Assembly: GCA_027027005.1 (NCBI GenBank)
Contig: JALVMN010000381.1
Location: 1 to 62,025, forward strand
Direction of reading: 5' to 3'
From: Desulfobacterales bacterium
GTDB taxonomy: Bacteria; Desulfobacterota; DSM-4660; Desulfatiglandales; Desulfatiglandaceae
DNA length: 62,025 nt
A program made the translations under genes and the position numbers. Shown here piece after piece: positions 25,578-34,932 of the stretch (its first letter is position 1; the number at the start of each line of letters is the position of its first letter). The notes beneath the pieces were generated by a model. That model worked only from the letters and a program-made list of their open reading frames with translations, did not search any database and was not told where the DNA came from.

Positions 25578-26971
25578 ATTTTTCCTCCATGGGCTGATAT
25601 GATATGTTTGGCGATGGAAAGCCCCAGCCCTGTTCCTCTAATGGCTTCTCTTCCTTCCTCTATCCTCCTGAATTGCTCAAAGATCATTTTAATACTTTCA
25701 CCTGGAATTCCAGGGCCTGTATCTGAGACTGAAACCTCTACCACCTCATTTTCCGCCTTGAAAGAGCATTCCACAGTGATTGAGCCTCCGGTAGGGGAGA
25801 GGAATTTGAGGGCGTTTCCAATCAGATTCTCCATGACCTGGGCTATTCTTTCTTCGTCAATGTTGACCAGGGGCAGCTCTTCGCAGGGTTTTAGTTCCAA
25901 GTTGATACTACGGCGCTGTGCAATTGGGGCCAACTTGATGATGCTTTTTCGTATTACTTCCAGCAGGTTTGTGGGCCTGAAGAAATAGGGCATCATGTTG
26001 GCCTCCATCCTGGAGAGGTCAAGTATCCTGTTCACGGAATTAATCAATCGCTCACACTCTTCCCTGGTTATGCTCAGGAGCTCCTTTTGTTTTGTTTGGT
26101 CATCTGGGTATGTATCTTCCAAAAGCATGCTTGATGCCTCGCGGATTGCGGTCAGCGGTGTGAGGAGCTCGTGGGATACATGGCTTATGAAGTCAATCTT
26201 CAGCTTGTCCAGTTCCTTCAATCTCTCACACATGATGTTAAAATCGTCTGCCAGTTTCTTGATCTCAGGGGGAAAGCCGGTTGTTTCAATCTTTTCAAAC
26301 TTGCCCTTTGAGATTTCATTCGTCTGTTTTCTGAGAAGAGCGATGGAGTTGTTGATGCTCCTGGTGGTAAAGAAGGATATTAGAAAGGCCATGAGAGCGG
26401 CCAGCACAGAAATCACTGTGGCCACTTTTGCTACTCGTGCGCTCATTTGCTCGGATAATTGAATCTTTGAGTCTTTGGCAATCCTGGCCCTGAGGATCAA
26501 ATTTCTGAGGAACGAATTAATCTCCTTGACTGCCTTGTCCTTTTCTTCTTTGTAGACTTCCCTGGGATAGTCAGATCGTATCCTGATGAAGCCGGTCTCT
26601 TGTTCAAAGAGGGCCAAGTACTGCTCATAGGCATGTGCTGCCCGCGAAACTAAATCTGATTTCTCCGAGGTATCCGATAACTGTTTTAGTTCCCTAAAAC
26701 GGGTTAGCACCGAATTTCTTATTTCCCAGAATTTCCTCTTAAAGTCTTCATCTTTTGAGACCAGGTATTTCTTCTCGAACTTGATCTGGCTCAATAGTTC
26801 GTCCATTATCTTTTCGGCCAGGCTTATGGTCTGGCTGTCAATCATTGCGATGGATCCGGTAAGTTGATTCAGTTCATTGAGCTTAATTGTGACGTATGTG
26901 CCCAGAAACACCAGCATCAATACTATGGTGACAAAACCAAGTATCAGGCGCATAAAGATGCTGATTCTCAT
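25514..26971 (-). CDS. sensor histidine kinase (GlrK/QseE-like)
   Basis: 485 residues from ATG 26971 (GGAGG lies 11 nt upstream). TM1 (residues 7-28) and TM2 (about 175-200) enclose a helical periplasmic sensor of about 145 residues. Then come HAMP (about 200-255), the HisKA H-box [20 protein letters not shown] with the phospho-acceptor His, and HATPase_c with N-box [14 protein letters not shown]1 [10 protein letters not shown] and G2 [12 protein letters not shown]. The LLTPL variant of the H-box is unusual but keeps His-Glu. The 3' end overlaps the lipoprotein gene by 64 nt. Transcription likely starts at the sigma-54 promoter upstream. Confidence 0.93.
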   Translation of the reverse strand: MRISIFMRLILGFVTIVLMLVFLGTYVTIKLNELNQLTGSIAMIDSQTISLAEKIMDELLSQIKFEKKYLVSKDEDFKRKFWEIRNSVLTRFRELKQLSDTSEKSDLVSRAAHAYEQYLALFEQETGFIRIRSDYPREVYKEEKDKAVKEINSFLRNLILRARIAKDSKIQLSEQMSARVAKVATVISVLAALMAFLISFFTTRSINNSIALLRKQTNEISKGKFEKIETTGFPPEIKKLADDFNIMCERLKELDKLKIDFISHVSHELLTPLTAIREASSMLLEDTYPDDQTKQKELLSITREECERLINSVNRILDLSRMEANMMPYFFRPTNLLEVIRKSIIKLAPIAQRRSINLELKPCEELPLVNIDEERIAQVMENLIGNALKFLSPTGGSITVECSFKAENEVVEVSVSDTGPGIPGESIKMIFEQFRRIEEGREAIRGTGLGLSIAKHIISAHGGKIWVQSRVGHGSTFFFTLPVAR

Positions 26972-27004
26972 TACACTTGGCACCTCCAAATGATCACTGA
27001 CCAC

Positions 27005-27360
27005 AAGGGACCAAACCTAAAAACGTGATCAGGTGTTTTCCAGAAGACAAGCACTCTGGCCCACCTCTCCTGGAACCTGACTATGAAGTGCAAAAGGAGT
27101 GCCACCTTGTGGCTTCTAGAGCAGAGAGCGAAGACATCTTAAGCCCAGGGCTCTTTTTGCTGCTCAAAATATAAAACAAATTGTGATATTAATAGGTTGC
27201 CGGATTTTAATCAAAGATAAGACTCTCCCTTTAAGGGTATGATGCCCCTGTAACCGCAAAGGGGTGTGGTGTCCAGTAAGCACAGTTGTGTGCTTTGATA
27301 TACAGGTGGCCAATCCGGGGGATGAGGTTTGTTGTATGGCAGGCGGTTGAATGGGGCATG
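27005..27360. other. intergenic region with sigma-54 promoter and hairpins
   Basis: Contains the sigma-54 promoter at 27089-27104 and, nearer the thioredoxin-fold gene end, a 7-bp hairpin AAGCACA-GTTG-TGTGCTT and a CCCCT/AGGGG stem, which may terminate the minus-strand transcript that ends at 27361. No gene seen. Confidence 0.5.
27089..27104 (-). promoter_or_regulatory. sigma-54 promoter for the kinase operon
   Basis: The minus strand reads TGGCACTCCTTTTGCA, a perfect match to TGGCAC-N5-TTGCA. The predicted start is near 27078, about 105 nt before the kinase ATG. It implies that the operon's own sigma-54 activator drives its expression. Confidence 0.8.
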
Positions 27361-27861
27361 CTATCCTTGTTTTTCCAGGGCAGCCTTTTTAAGCCACTCT
27401 CGCAAGGTGGCAGGGGGAGGGACGAGCCCCATGGATTTTATCTGGCCGTTTATGACGAGGGCCGGGAGGGCAAAGGCCTTGTATTTTGCTATTTCTTCGG
27501 GTGACCTCACATGTTCAATGTTGGCCCTGATGCCCAGCTCGCTTGATATCTGGATGAGGCTCCGTTCGAGGCCATCACACTGTGGGCACCCAGTGCCCAA
27601 CACCTTGATTTCTAAGCTATGATAGGCTTCTTCTTCCACCTCAAGACCTGCAAATTTCTTAAATTCCCTGAGAAAGGCCTGTGAATATGCCTCTTGGGCC
27701 TTGGGGGGGATGTAGTTGCGTTGGGATATTTTGTTGAATAGTTCTTCTTTTAGCTCAGCTTCGGTCATGTTTGGAGATTTGTTGACCAATTCCTGGAAGA
27801 CTTCCTTGAGCCCCACCATGCCGACCTTGTTGCCACCTACTGAAATCTGCTCTACCTTCAT
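27361..27861 (-). CDS. thioredoxin-fold protein with CPQC motif
   Basis: 166 residues. The C-terminal 80 form a small thioredoxin/glutaredoxin-like domain: IKVLGTGCPQCDGLERSLIQ (CxxC redox pair), cis-proline region FALPALVINGQI, and the tail GLVPPPATLREWLKK typical of the Thioredoxin_3 / MTH895-like group. The N-terminal 70 residues (GMVGLKEVFQEL ... RNYIPPKAQEAYSQAFLREF) form a helical segment often found beside such domains in anaerobes. Likely a cytoplasmic thiol-disulfide oxidoreductase. It lies 31 nt downstream of the methyltransferase gene, probably in one operon. Confidence 0.85.
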   Translation of the reverse strand: MKVEQISVGGNKVGMVGLKEVFQELVNKSPNMTEAELKEELFNKISQRNYIPPKAQEAYSQAFLREFKKFAGLEVEEEAYHSLEIKVLGTGCPQCDGLERSLIQISSELGIRANIEHVRSPEEIAKYKAFALPALVINGQIKSMGLVPPPATLREWLKKAALEKQG

Positions 27862-27892
27862 GGCCTGCAGATCCTTTGAGTCATGTCCTTTC

Positions 27893-28522
27893 TCATTTTT
27901 CCTTAGAGTATGCCTCGATCAGCCAAATCAGATCTGATGAAAGAGGTCTTTGAAAGCTTATTTCCCAGCCAGCTTTTCTTATGTGTGAGAGGGTGTCGCG
28001 ATTGATGTTGTCTGCAATGGTCCATAACATCAGCGGATTTATTAAATCAAAAAATGCTGCCAACAGGGGTCTTTTAGGGCGCACGTGCTCAATCATGAGG
28101 AGCCTTGCACCAGGCTTGCACACCCTCCTGATCTCTTGGAGGCCCTTTACAGGGTTCATCACAGAGCAGAAGGTGAAGCTGGCAATGGCCGTGTCAAATA
28201 CATGGTTGCCAAAGCCCAGGTTTTCCACATCCATGACCGCAAATTCTACGTCTCTGCCAAGTCTCCTCGCCCTATCTACAGCCCTGCTCAACATCTTGGG
28301 ACTCAGATCGAGTGCAGTGTATCTTACCTCATCCTGATAGTAGGGTATATTGCGACCTGTCCCAACTCCCACCTCCAGCGCCTTTGGACCTGTTACAAGA
28401 TTGTTTAGCTGGGTGCGCCATTGTTTTCCCACAAAAATCTCCATGGAGCCCTCGATGAGGTCATAAAATCTGTAAATGAGATCATAGCGGCGCCTGACCA
28501 GTGGTCTGAGTCGATCGCTCAT
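27893..28522 (-). CDS. class I SAM methyltransferase (UbiE/PmtA-like)
   Basis: 209 residues. Motif I is ALEVGVGTGRNIPYY, the acidic post-I motif is YTALDLSPKMLSRAV, and later comes FDTAIASFTFCSVMNPVKGL. The N-terminal RRRYDLIYRFYDLIEGSME resembles phospholipid and quinone methyltransferases. The substrate could be phosphatidylethanolamine or a quinone precursor; sequence alone does not decide. It precedes the thioredoxin-fold gene on the same strand. Confidence 0.85.
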   Translation of the reverse strand: MSDRLRPLVRRRYDLIYRFYDLIEGSMEIFVGKQWRTQLNNLVTGPKALEVGVGTGRNIPYYQDEVRYTALDLSPKMLSRAVDRARRLGRDVEFAVMDVENLGFGNHVFDTAIASFTFCSVMNPVKGLQEIRRVCKPGARLLMIEHVRPKRPLLAAFFDLINPLMLWTIADNINRDTLSHIRKAGWEISFQRPLSSDLIWLIEAYSKEK

Positions 28523-28660
28523 GAGGAGGCCTGTTCAGGTTTGTCTAATATGGATATCCGCCCCCAGCAGGTAAAGCCCAATATGGGATGCAGTGCTCAC
28601 ATCATGGCGATTTCTGTGGACGTGAGTGGAAGAATGATATTGTAGGCCAAAGACATGGAC

Positions 28661-29134
28661 TCATTGGGCAAGGAGTACAGAGCGGTCTTTGCACAATTGA
28701 AGCACCTTGTGGGAGACACTACCCAAAAAGAATTCCTTTAAACCTGATAGCCCTCTTCTGCCCATGACGATGATATCAGCCCCAAGCTCTTCTGCCTTTG
28801 AAACGATGTCTTTGGCAATCCCGCTTTTCTGCTTGGCTAGATAGGCGCTGATATTGTCTTCAGAAAATCCCGCGTCCACCAGCCTTTGTCTTGCCTGTTC
28901 AAGGGCTTGCCCCAACAGATTCTCTTTATGTCCTTCCACTTGGCAAAACAGGCTCTGCTCTGCCTTGAAGTGAGCGGTCAAGGTGGGCTCATTCAACTCG
29001 CAGGCCGCAACCATCTTGGGCAGCACGCTCAAGAGGATAATCTCTGTGTCCTTGTCAAAGGTCTCTGCCACGAGGGATACGGCCCTGGAGGCATTTTCCG
29101 AATCATCAATGGCAATAAGGACCCTCTTAGCCAT
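28661..29134 (-). CDS. universal stress protein UspA family
   Basis: 157 residues of a single Usp domain. The start VLIAIDDSENASRAVSLVAE and the C-terminal GADIIVMGRRGLSGLKEFFLGSVSHKVLQ carry the ATP-binding G-x2-G-x9-G-[ST] motif in the form GRRGLSGLKEFFLGSVS. So it probably binds ATP rather than being the non-binding E. coli UspA type. Cytoplasmic stress-related role; monocistronic. Confidence 0.93.
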   Translation of the reverse strand: MAKRVLIAIDDSENASRAVSLVAETFDKDTEIILLSVLPKMVAACELNEPTLTAHFKAEQSLFCQVEGHKENLLGQALEQARQRLVDAGFSEDNISAYLAKQKSGIAKDIVSKAEELGADIIVMGRRGLSGLKEFFLGSVSHKVLQLCKDRSVLLAQ

Positions 29135-29455
29135 AAAGCTCCTCCCAAAAGATTAAAACAGAGCAGGATAACATCAAAAAACTATGGAATCCAGATATAT
29201 AGGCCTAACCGCGAGATCCCTGAACTAGTACTTTAAGAAAGCCTAGCAGACCCACGGGTTTTGATCAAGGGCTTTTGTGGCTCAGAGTAAAAGTAAAGGC
29301 CCCCTGCCCTTGAATTGACGAAATATGAGAGATGGAAAACCGGAATCCTTGACTTATTCAAACAAGCTGATAAAAGTTTGTGACAGCGATATTTTCAAGG
29401 CAGAGGATCAACCCTGATATCAGGGTTTCTGGGTGCCTTAGAGCGGAAGGCATAT
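29135..29455. other. divergent intergenic region
   Basis: 320 nt between uspA-like and acyl-CoA synthetase genes. It holds the 18-bp palindrome at 29410-29427 and a weak TTGACT -35-like element at 29349. No gene seen. Confidence 0.45.
29410..29427. promoter_or_regulatory. perfect 18-bp palindrome, candidate operator
   Basis: AACCCTGATATCAGGGTT, fully symmetric, ends 28 nt before the acyl-CoA synthetase ATG. A dimeric repressor site is the simplest reading; no adjacent regulator gene is present. Confidence 0.45.
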
Positions 29456-30862
29456 ATGGACAAGGAAAAGCTGGCCAACATGAAATTCCTGTTTGATCCA
29501 GCCACGGTAGCTGTGATCGGGGCATCGCCCAACCCCAACAAGCTGGGATTTCATGTCATGAAGAGCCTGACACAAGGAGGCTACGGGGGGCAGATAGTTC
29601 CAGTAAATCCTAAAGCCACTGAGGTAATGGGAATTGGCTGCAACCCTTCACTTGAATCCTATCCAGGAAGGGTCGACCTTGTAATAGTTGTAGTCCCTGC
29701 GAGGGCCGTCAAAGAGGTGTTCATTCAATGCAGTAAAAGAGATGTAAAGGGTATAGTGCTTATCACAGCAGGCTTCAAAGAGATTGAGGATCCCGTTGGG
29801 ACAAGGCTTCACAATGAGATAAGGGCAATTGCAGAGCAGACCCGCATTCCGGTTATTGGACCAAACACATTTGGATTTATCAATTTTCATGCCTCCCTCA
29901 ACGCCTCCTTTACCCCTGAATTTTCCCTCATCAATCGAGGCAGGATAGCCTTGGTGAGCCAGAGCGGTGGCATGGCGCACCTGTTGGGTTTCCTGGCCCT
30001 GAGACAGGATGTGGGCTTCAGCAAGATAGTGGGCATTGGCAACAGATTGAATGTGGATTTCCCTGAAATGGTAGAGTACCTATCCCAAGACCCTGAAACA
30101 AAAGCAATCGCCCTTTATATGGAAGGTATGGACCACCCACGAGCCATGATAGAGGTGGCAAAAAAGTATAGTGCCATTAAACCCATGGTGATTTACAAGA
30201 CAGGGATTTCGAAGGTGGGGGATCAGGCCTCCTTGTCCCATACAGGGTCGGTTGCGGGCAACTATGACATCTATGAATCCGCATTCAAGCAGGCAGGATT
30301 GATCATCGCTCGCAGCGCTGAACAGCTCCTGGACTTTTCTAAGGTAATGGCGCACTGTTCTCTCCCAAGGGGAAATGGCATAGCCATTCTTTCGGGTCAG
30401 GCAGGCCCTGGGATGGCAGGCGCAGATGTGTGCGAACGCGAGGGGCTAAACCTGGTTTCGTTTTCAAAGGAGACACAGCAGAGGATAAATGAGCTGCTTC
30501 CCCCCCTCGCCCTCAGGACCAACCCAGTGGATATGGGGCCTGCCTGGTATGATGCCAAAGCCATTGCCGGCATCGTGGAAGCGGTAATGAATGATGAGAA
30601 TGTGGACGCCATCCTGCTCTACATGATGTTTGCATCTGCCAACATGGACGCCGTTGAAAGGCTTTCAACACTTCTCAAGGAGTGGTCCCAGAGGAAACCC
30701 CTAATTTCTTGCCTGCTTGCGCCTCAAGGGATCTGGGACTCTCAGGTGGAGGAACTGGAACAAGCCGGTGCCTTGGTCAATCTTCCCACCCCAGAGAGGG
30801 CTGCCTCGGCCATGGCAGCACTGTGGAGATGTGCAGCCACGTTACGAAAACAGATCACTTGA
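29456..30862 (+). CDS. ADP-forming acyl-CoA synthetase, alpha (CoA-binding/ligase) subunit
   Basis: 468 residues. CoA-binding domain (residues 8-135) with FDPATVAVIGASPNPNKLG and PVIGPNTFGFIN. The first ligase-CoA domain follows, with GRIALVSQSGGMAHLLG, then SLSHTGSVAGNYDIYESAFK containing the phospho-accepting His (SHTGS), and a final ligase-CoA domain to residue 465. The enzyme class converts acyl-CoA + ADP + Pi to acid + ATP + CoA or the reverse. The beta subunit gene follows after 45 nt; the two are often fused in other species. Confidence 0.92.
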   Translation: MDKEKLANMKFLFDPATVAVIGASPNPNKLGFHVMKSLTQGGYGGQIVPVNPKATEVMGIGCNPSLESYPGRVDLVIVVVPARAVKEVFIQCSKRDVKGIVLITAGFKEIEDPVGTRLHNEIRAIAEQTRIPVIGPNTFGFINFHASLNASFTPEFSLINRGRIALVSQSGGMAHLLGFLALRQDVGFSKIVGIGNRLNVDFPEMVEYLSQDPETKAIALYMEGMDHPRAMIEVAKKYSAIKPMVIYKTGISKVGDQASLSHTGSVAGNYDIYESAFKQAGLIIARSAEQLLDFSKVMAHCSLPRGNGIAILSGQAGPGMAGADVCEREGLNLVSFSKETQQRINELLPPLALRTNPVDMGPAWYDAKAIAGIVEAVMNDENVDAILLYMMFASANMDAVERLSTLLKEWSQRKPLISCLLAPQGIWDSQVEELEQAGALVNLPTPERAASAMAALWRCAATLRKQIT

Positions 30863-30907
30863 GGTTATGAGTGAAAACCAAACCGTATCCAGAAGGAGAG
30901 GGCTCAA

Positions 30908-31597
30908 ATGGATGTAATAAAAAAGGCGCTCCAGGAGGGGAGGAGGATCCTCTCAGAGCATGAAGCCAAAAAGCTCCTGGCCAGTTATGGAATACCGGTT
31001 ACAAGGGAGGTGGTGGCCGAAAATATTGAACAATTAAAGGAGGCGGCCACTCAAATTGGCTACCCCCTGGTGCTGAAGGCCCACTCTTCCGCTCTAGCGC
31101 ACAAGACGGAAAAGGACTTGATCAGGATTGATATACGAGACCAGGCCGAGGCAGTGGAGGCCTTCCATGAGATCCTGGAAAAAATGGAGGCCCCAGACAA
31201 GGCCGTCCTTGTCCAGGAAATGATAAAAGGCAAAAGGGAGCTGGTGGTGGGGCTCACCAGGGATCCCCAGTTCGGCCCTTGCGTCATGTTTGGATTGGGA
31301 GGGATCTTCACGGAGATCCTGAAGGACATCTCGTTTCGGGTGGCACCACTTGAAAAGCACGACGCCATGGAAATGATGAAGGAGATCAGGGGACACAAGA
31401 TCTTGGAGCGTGTAAGGGGCATGCCCGCTGCTGATACGGATGCCCTTGCAGATATTCTGGTGACGGTAGGCCGTATCGGTCTTGAGATTGAACAGATCAA
31501 GGAGATAGACATAAATCCCGTTATTTTACAGGAAAGCAGACCCGTGGCAGTTGATGCCCTGGTGGTGCTGGAAGCTCCAGAATCTCATGCCAGATAG
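30908..31597 (+). CDS. ADP-forming acyl-CoA synthetase, beta (ATP-grasp) subunit
   Basis: 229 residues, an ATP-grasp domain as in acetate-CoA ligase beta subunits: ILSEHEAKKLLASYGIPVTR at the start, YPLVLKAHSSALAHKTEKD (ATP-binding Lys and the His region), VLVQEMIKGKRELVVG and EIKEIDINPVIL-type ending (EIDINPV). A GGAGAGGG site precedes the ATG. It pairs with the alpha subunit and completes an energy-conserving or acid-activating synthetase in the same operon as the lyase and transporter. Confidence 0.92.
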   Translation: MDVIKKALQEGRRILSEHEAKKLLASYGIPVTREVVAENIEQLKEAATQIGYPLVLKAHSSALAHKTEKDLIRIDIRDQAEAVEAFHEILEKMEAPDKAVLVQEMIKGKRELVVGLTRDPQFGPCVMFGLGGIFTEILKDISFRVAPLEKHDAMEMMKEIRGHKILERVRGMPAADTDALADILVTVGRIGLEIEQIKEIDINPVILQESRPVAVDALVVLEAPESHAR

Positions 31598-31700
31598 CTT
31601 AGGCAATTTGGGGTGGCATCCTCCAATGTGGGCCTCAATGGATGATCGGTTTCCCTTCGAGGCAACTCCCCTTTTTAAATAAGTGAACTGGAGGGAATTT

Positions 31701-32603
31701 ATGGTCAACTCTAGTGGAATGCTAGAAGGAGTTATTCCTCCCATCCCCACACCCCTTGGCCCCCACGGTGAAGTGGACCATGTGGCGTTGCGCCGTAACC
31801 TGGAGCGGTGGAATTCTTACGGGCTTTCTGGTTATGTGGTGCTTGGATCAAACGGAGAGACCCCCTACCTTACCCAGAATGAAAAACTTGCCATCCTGGA
31901 GACGGCTAGGGCCGCCATACCGGCGTCCAAATGGATGATAGCAGGCACCGGGTGTGAGTCCACAGGGGCCACCATTGAGCTCACGCGCCGGGCTGCTGAA
32001 GCTGGGGCAGATGCCGCCTTGGTAATTTCCCCCCACTTTTACACAAATAAAATGACTTCACAGGCCCTGATGAAACATTATCTGTCGGTTGCAGATGCAT
32101 CTCCCATCCCTGTCCTTCTATACAATGTCCCTGCATTTACCCACCTGGACATGGGCAGCGAGACGGTGGCCCGCCTTGCAGAGCATCCAAACATAGTGGG
32201 GATCAAGGATAGCGGTGGCAACATAACCAAGATTTCCGACATGGTTCGATTGACTCCTGGCTCTTTCAGGGTGCTTGCAGGCTCTGGAGGCTTCTTTCTC
32301 CCCGCCCTGGTAGTGGGTGCTTCAGGTGGGATAATGGCAGTGGCAAATGTGGCACCTGAGCTCACCTTATCAATATACAAGCTTTTCAGGCAGGGAGAGG
32401 TGGACAGAGCGGCAGTGCTTCAAAGAGGCCTGATACCCCTCAATCATGCTGTAACGGCCCGCTTTGGCGTTGCCGGGCTCAAGGCTGCATTGGACATGCT
32501 CGGTTACCATGGCGGCCCTGTGCGTCCGCCTCTCATGGACCTGGATGAGCCTGACAGAAACGCCTTGCGGGATATCCTTTCAGAATGTCTTGAGATCTCA
32601 TAG
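31701..32603 (+). CDS. DapA-family (N-acetylneuraminate lyase superfamily) aldolase
   Basis: 300 residues from ATG 31701, with GGAGGGAA directly upstream; the longer frame from 31683 has no site. TIM-barrel Schiff-base lyase: SNGETPYL loop near residue 45, YNVPAF with the catalytic Tyr, and the Schiff-base Lys in IVGIKDSGGNI (about residue 165). True DapA is usually beside other lysine genes. Here the neighbours are acyl-CoA synthetase and a Liv-type transporter, so a catabolic aldolase or dehydratase acting on a keto-acid is more likely. Substrate unknown. Confidence 0.85.
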   Translation: MVNSSGMLEGVIPPIPTPLGPHGEVDHVALRRNLERWNSYGLSGYVVLGSNGETPYLTQNEKLAILETARAAIPASKWMIAGTGCESTGATIELTRRAAEAGADAALVISPHFYTNKMTSQALMKHYLSVADASPIPVLLYNVPAFTHLDMGSETVARLAEHPNIVGIKDSGGNITKISDMVRLTPGSFRVLAGSGGFFLPALVVGASGGIMAVANVAPELTLSIYKLFRQGEVDRAAVLQRGLIPLNHAVTARFGVAGLKAALDMLGYHGGPVRPPLMDLDEPDRNALRDILSECLEIS

Positions 32604-32650
32604 CCCAAAGCCAGTGCACAGGGCCTGAGAGAGGCTTGACAAAGGAGGAG

Positions 32651-32674
32651 TTGGCGTCTATTGTCTAGCGCCAA
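32651..32674 (+). promoter_or_regulatory. hairpin between lyase and transporter genes
   Basis: TTGGCG...CGCCAA with an inner CTA/TAG pair (about 9 bp, one bulge), 27 nt before the substrate-binding-protein ATG. Inside an operon such hairpins may protect the highly expressed binding-protein message or attenuate. Confidence 0.4.
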
Positions 32675-32700
32675 ACAATCTTTCCAAGGGGAGGTAGGCT

Positions 32701-33882
32701 ATGAAAAAGGGGTTTGTTGCGTTGGGGTTAGTGGCGGCAATGGTAGTCCTTTTGCTTGGAGTTGTTTGTCCTTCGGTCTCCAGTGCAAGGACCATAGCCA
32801 TTGGGATGAACATCCCCCTGACCGGGGATATCCCAAAAGTGGGGGAGGGAAGTAAATATGCCGGGCTCATGTGGCTGGAAGACATTCAGCGGGCAGGCGG
32901 TATAAAGATTGGTGGCAAGACATACAAGGTGGAGTTGATCATTGAGGACAATGAGTCAAAAGCCGAATCAGCGGTCTCTGTGGCCACAAAGCTCATTACC
33001 CAAGACGATGTGCTCGCAATTGTCGGCCCCCAGGCCTCAAAACAGGCCGTCCCTGCAGGAGAGGTTTGCAACAACTACAAGACGCCCATGATCAGTCCCT
33101 GGTCTACAAATCCAGCAACCACCAAGGACCGCCCATATGTGTTCCGCGGCTGCTTTCTGGATTCGTTCCAAGGACCCGTGGTGGCCAAATTTGTTACCCA
33201 GGAATATGGCTTTACAAAGGCAGCGGTCCTGTTTGATGTTGCCAGCGACTATCCCAAGGGACTTGCCGAGTTTTTTAAGAAGGCGTGGGAAAAGCTCCAC
33301 GGCCCAGGATCGGTGGTGGCCTATGAAAGCTTTACCACCAAGGATACCGACTTCAGCTCTCAGTTGACAAAGATCATAAAGTCAAAGGCCCAGTTCCTGT
33401 TTCTTCCTCAGTATTACAATGAGGTACCCTTGATAGTGCAACAGGCCCATGCACTTGGTTGGGACAAGCCCATTGTAGGGAGTGATAGCTGGGGATCGCC
33501 AGAGACGGTTAAATTGTGTGGAAAAGCCTGCTTTGGCTACTTTTTCTGTACCCATTATGCAGCAGCAGGTGCAAAGGGCTCCACCAAGGTCTTCATTGAT
33601 CGCTATAAGAAGAAATACGGCTACGTGCCTGACGATGTGGCAGCCCTTACATGGGACTCTCTGCATATCATCCAGAGGGCCTTGGAGACTTGCGGCGGAC
33701 TCACCGGTAACATAAAGAAAGACCGAAAGATCCTTCGCGACGCCATAGCCAAGATAAAGAACTTTGAGGGCATCACCGGCAAGATGACCTTCACCGAAGA
33801 TGGTGATCCAATAAAGTGCGCAGTTATAGTGAAGATCAGCGATAAGGGGGAGTACACCTTTTATAAGTCTGTTTGCCCCTAA
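32701..33882 (+). CDS. ABC transporter substrate-binding protein, branched-chain amino acid type
   Basis: 393 residues. The signal peptide (MKKGFVALGLVAAMVVLLLG ... SSA) leads to a periplasmic-binding fold of the LivJ/Peripla_BP_6 type: TIAIGMNIPLTGDIPKVGEG at the start, VGPQASKQAVPAGEVC, then domain two with VAYESFTTKDTDFSSQLTKI. It delivers ligand to the LivHMGF complex encoded next. Relatives bind leucine/valine but also aromatic acids, urea and short amides; the ligand pocket cannot be read here. Confidence 0.92.
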   Translation: MKKGFVALGLVAAMVVLLLGVVCPSVSSARTIAIGMNIPLTGDIPKVGEGSKYAGLMWLEDIQRAGGIKIGGKTYKVELIIEDNESKAESAVSVATKLITQDDVLAIVGPQASKQAVPAGEVCNNYKTPMISPWSTNPATTKDRPYVFRGCFLDSFQGPVVAKFVTQEYGFTKAAVLFDVASDYPKGLAEFFKKAWEKLHGPGSVVAYESFTTKDTDFSSQLTKIIKSKAQFLFLPQYYNEVPLIVQQAHALGWDKPIVGSDSWGSPETVKLCGKACFGYFFCTHYAAAGAKGSTKVFIDRYKKKYGYVPDDVAALTWDSLHIIQRALETCGGLTGNIKKDRKILRDAIAKIKNFEGITGKMTFTEDGDPIKCAVIVKISDKGEYTFYKSVCP

Positions 33883-33983
33883 CTGAAGATCTCCTCAGGG
33901 CTTTTTCCGGGGTGCCAACACCGCTTCCCGGGAAAGGCCCTGTTTTTTGCGGAGTCCTGGCTTTTTGGAGGGAGTTTCACTAG

Positions 33984-34907
33984 ATGACATTCCTTTTGCA
34001 AAACATAGTTAATGCCCTCCAGTGGGGAAGCTTTTATGCCTTGATCGCCCTCGGCTACGCCATGGTCTATAGCATCCTAATGCTCTTCAATTTTGCCCAC
34101 GGTGATATCTTTATGGCAGGCGCATACATTGGTTTTGGTGTGGCCTCAGCTCTCTTGTACCTGGTTGCCACTGGTTTCTTCCCATTGCCGGATTGGCTGA
34201 TCCTGGTCCTGACCATAGTCATAGCCATGTTCCTTACATCATTCTTGGGTATGATTGTGGAAAGGATAGGTTACAGACCGCTACGACAGGCCCCGAGGGC
34301 TTCGGCCGCCATAACCGGTTTGATGATAGGCATAATCCTCGAGACAGGAAATCTCGCCCTTCTTGGTGCAAGGCGGCTGTGCTTCCCCTCGTTGATAGAC
34401 TTGAAGACTTATGAAATCGGCGGGGTCTTTCTTACCAACCGGAAGATCCTGGTGGTGATCATATCCCTGGGGTTGATGCTGGCCCTGGACCAGTTTGTGC
34501 GAAAGACCAAGTGGGGGATGGCCATGAGGGCCATGTCCTACGACTTCGTGGTGGTGCCCCTCATGGGGGTCTCCATCAATGTCATAGCGCCCATGACATT
34601 TGCAATAGGGTCAGGACTTGCCGCTGCCGGTGGGGTTCTATACGGCCTGGCCTATCCTGTCCTTGACCCATACATGGGGATCCTCATTGGCTGGAAGGCC
34701 TTTGTGGCGGCAATCTTGGGAGGACGGGGCTCCATCATGGGAGCAGCCCTTGCAGGATTTATGTTGGGCTTTATAGAGATCTTCGTGGCAATGGTATTTC
34801 CATCCACCCTGAGGGATCTCATCGCCTTTTCCATCGTTTTGATAATACTCACTTTCAGGCCATACGGGTTCTTTGGTAAGCCTTACAGTGCAAAATTGAG
34901 GCTGTAA
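33984..34907 (+). CDS. livH: ABC transporter permease LivH type
   Basis: 307 residues, eight or so transmembrane segments. Typical LivH phrases are NALQWGSFYALIALGYAMVY and LMLFNFAHGDIFMAGAYIG near the start, and LAGFMLGFIEIFVAM near the end. Pairs with LivM (25 nt downstream) to form the membrane pore. GGAGGGAG precedes the ATG. Confidence 0.93.
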   Translation: MTFLLQNIVNALQWGSFYALIALGYAMVYSILMLFNFAHGDIFMAGAYIGFGVASALLYLVATGFFPLPDWLILVLTIVIAMFLTSFLGMIVERIGYRPLRQAPRASAAITGLMIGIILETGNLALLGARRLCFPSLIDLKTYEIGGVFLTNRKILVVIISLGLMLALDQFVRKTKWGMAMRAMSYDFVVVPLMGVSINVIAPMTFAIGSGLAAAGGVLYGLAYPVLDPYMGILIGWKAFVAAILGGRGSIMGAALAGFMLGFIEIFVAMVFPSTLRDLIAFSIVLIILTFRPYGFFGKPYSAKLRL

Positions 34908-34932
34908 TGATCGGTTTTCATGGGAGTCTTTA

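Noticed and set aside
27230-27310. Possible riboswitch in the hairpin-rich region
   Set aside because: Two simple hairpins without any conserved riboswitch core that I can identify, and no downstream gene in the right direction.
27286-27622. Plus-strand frames over the thioredoxin-fold gene
   Set aside because: Antisense to a clear CxxC protein and with no start signal.
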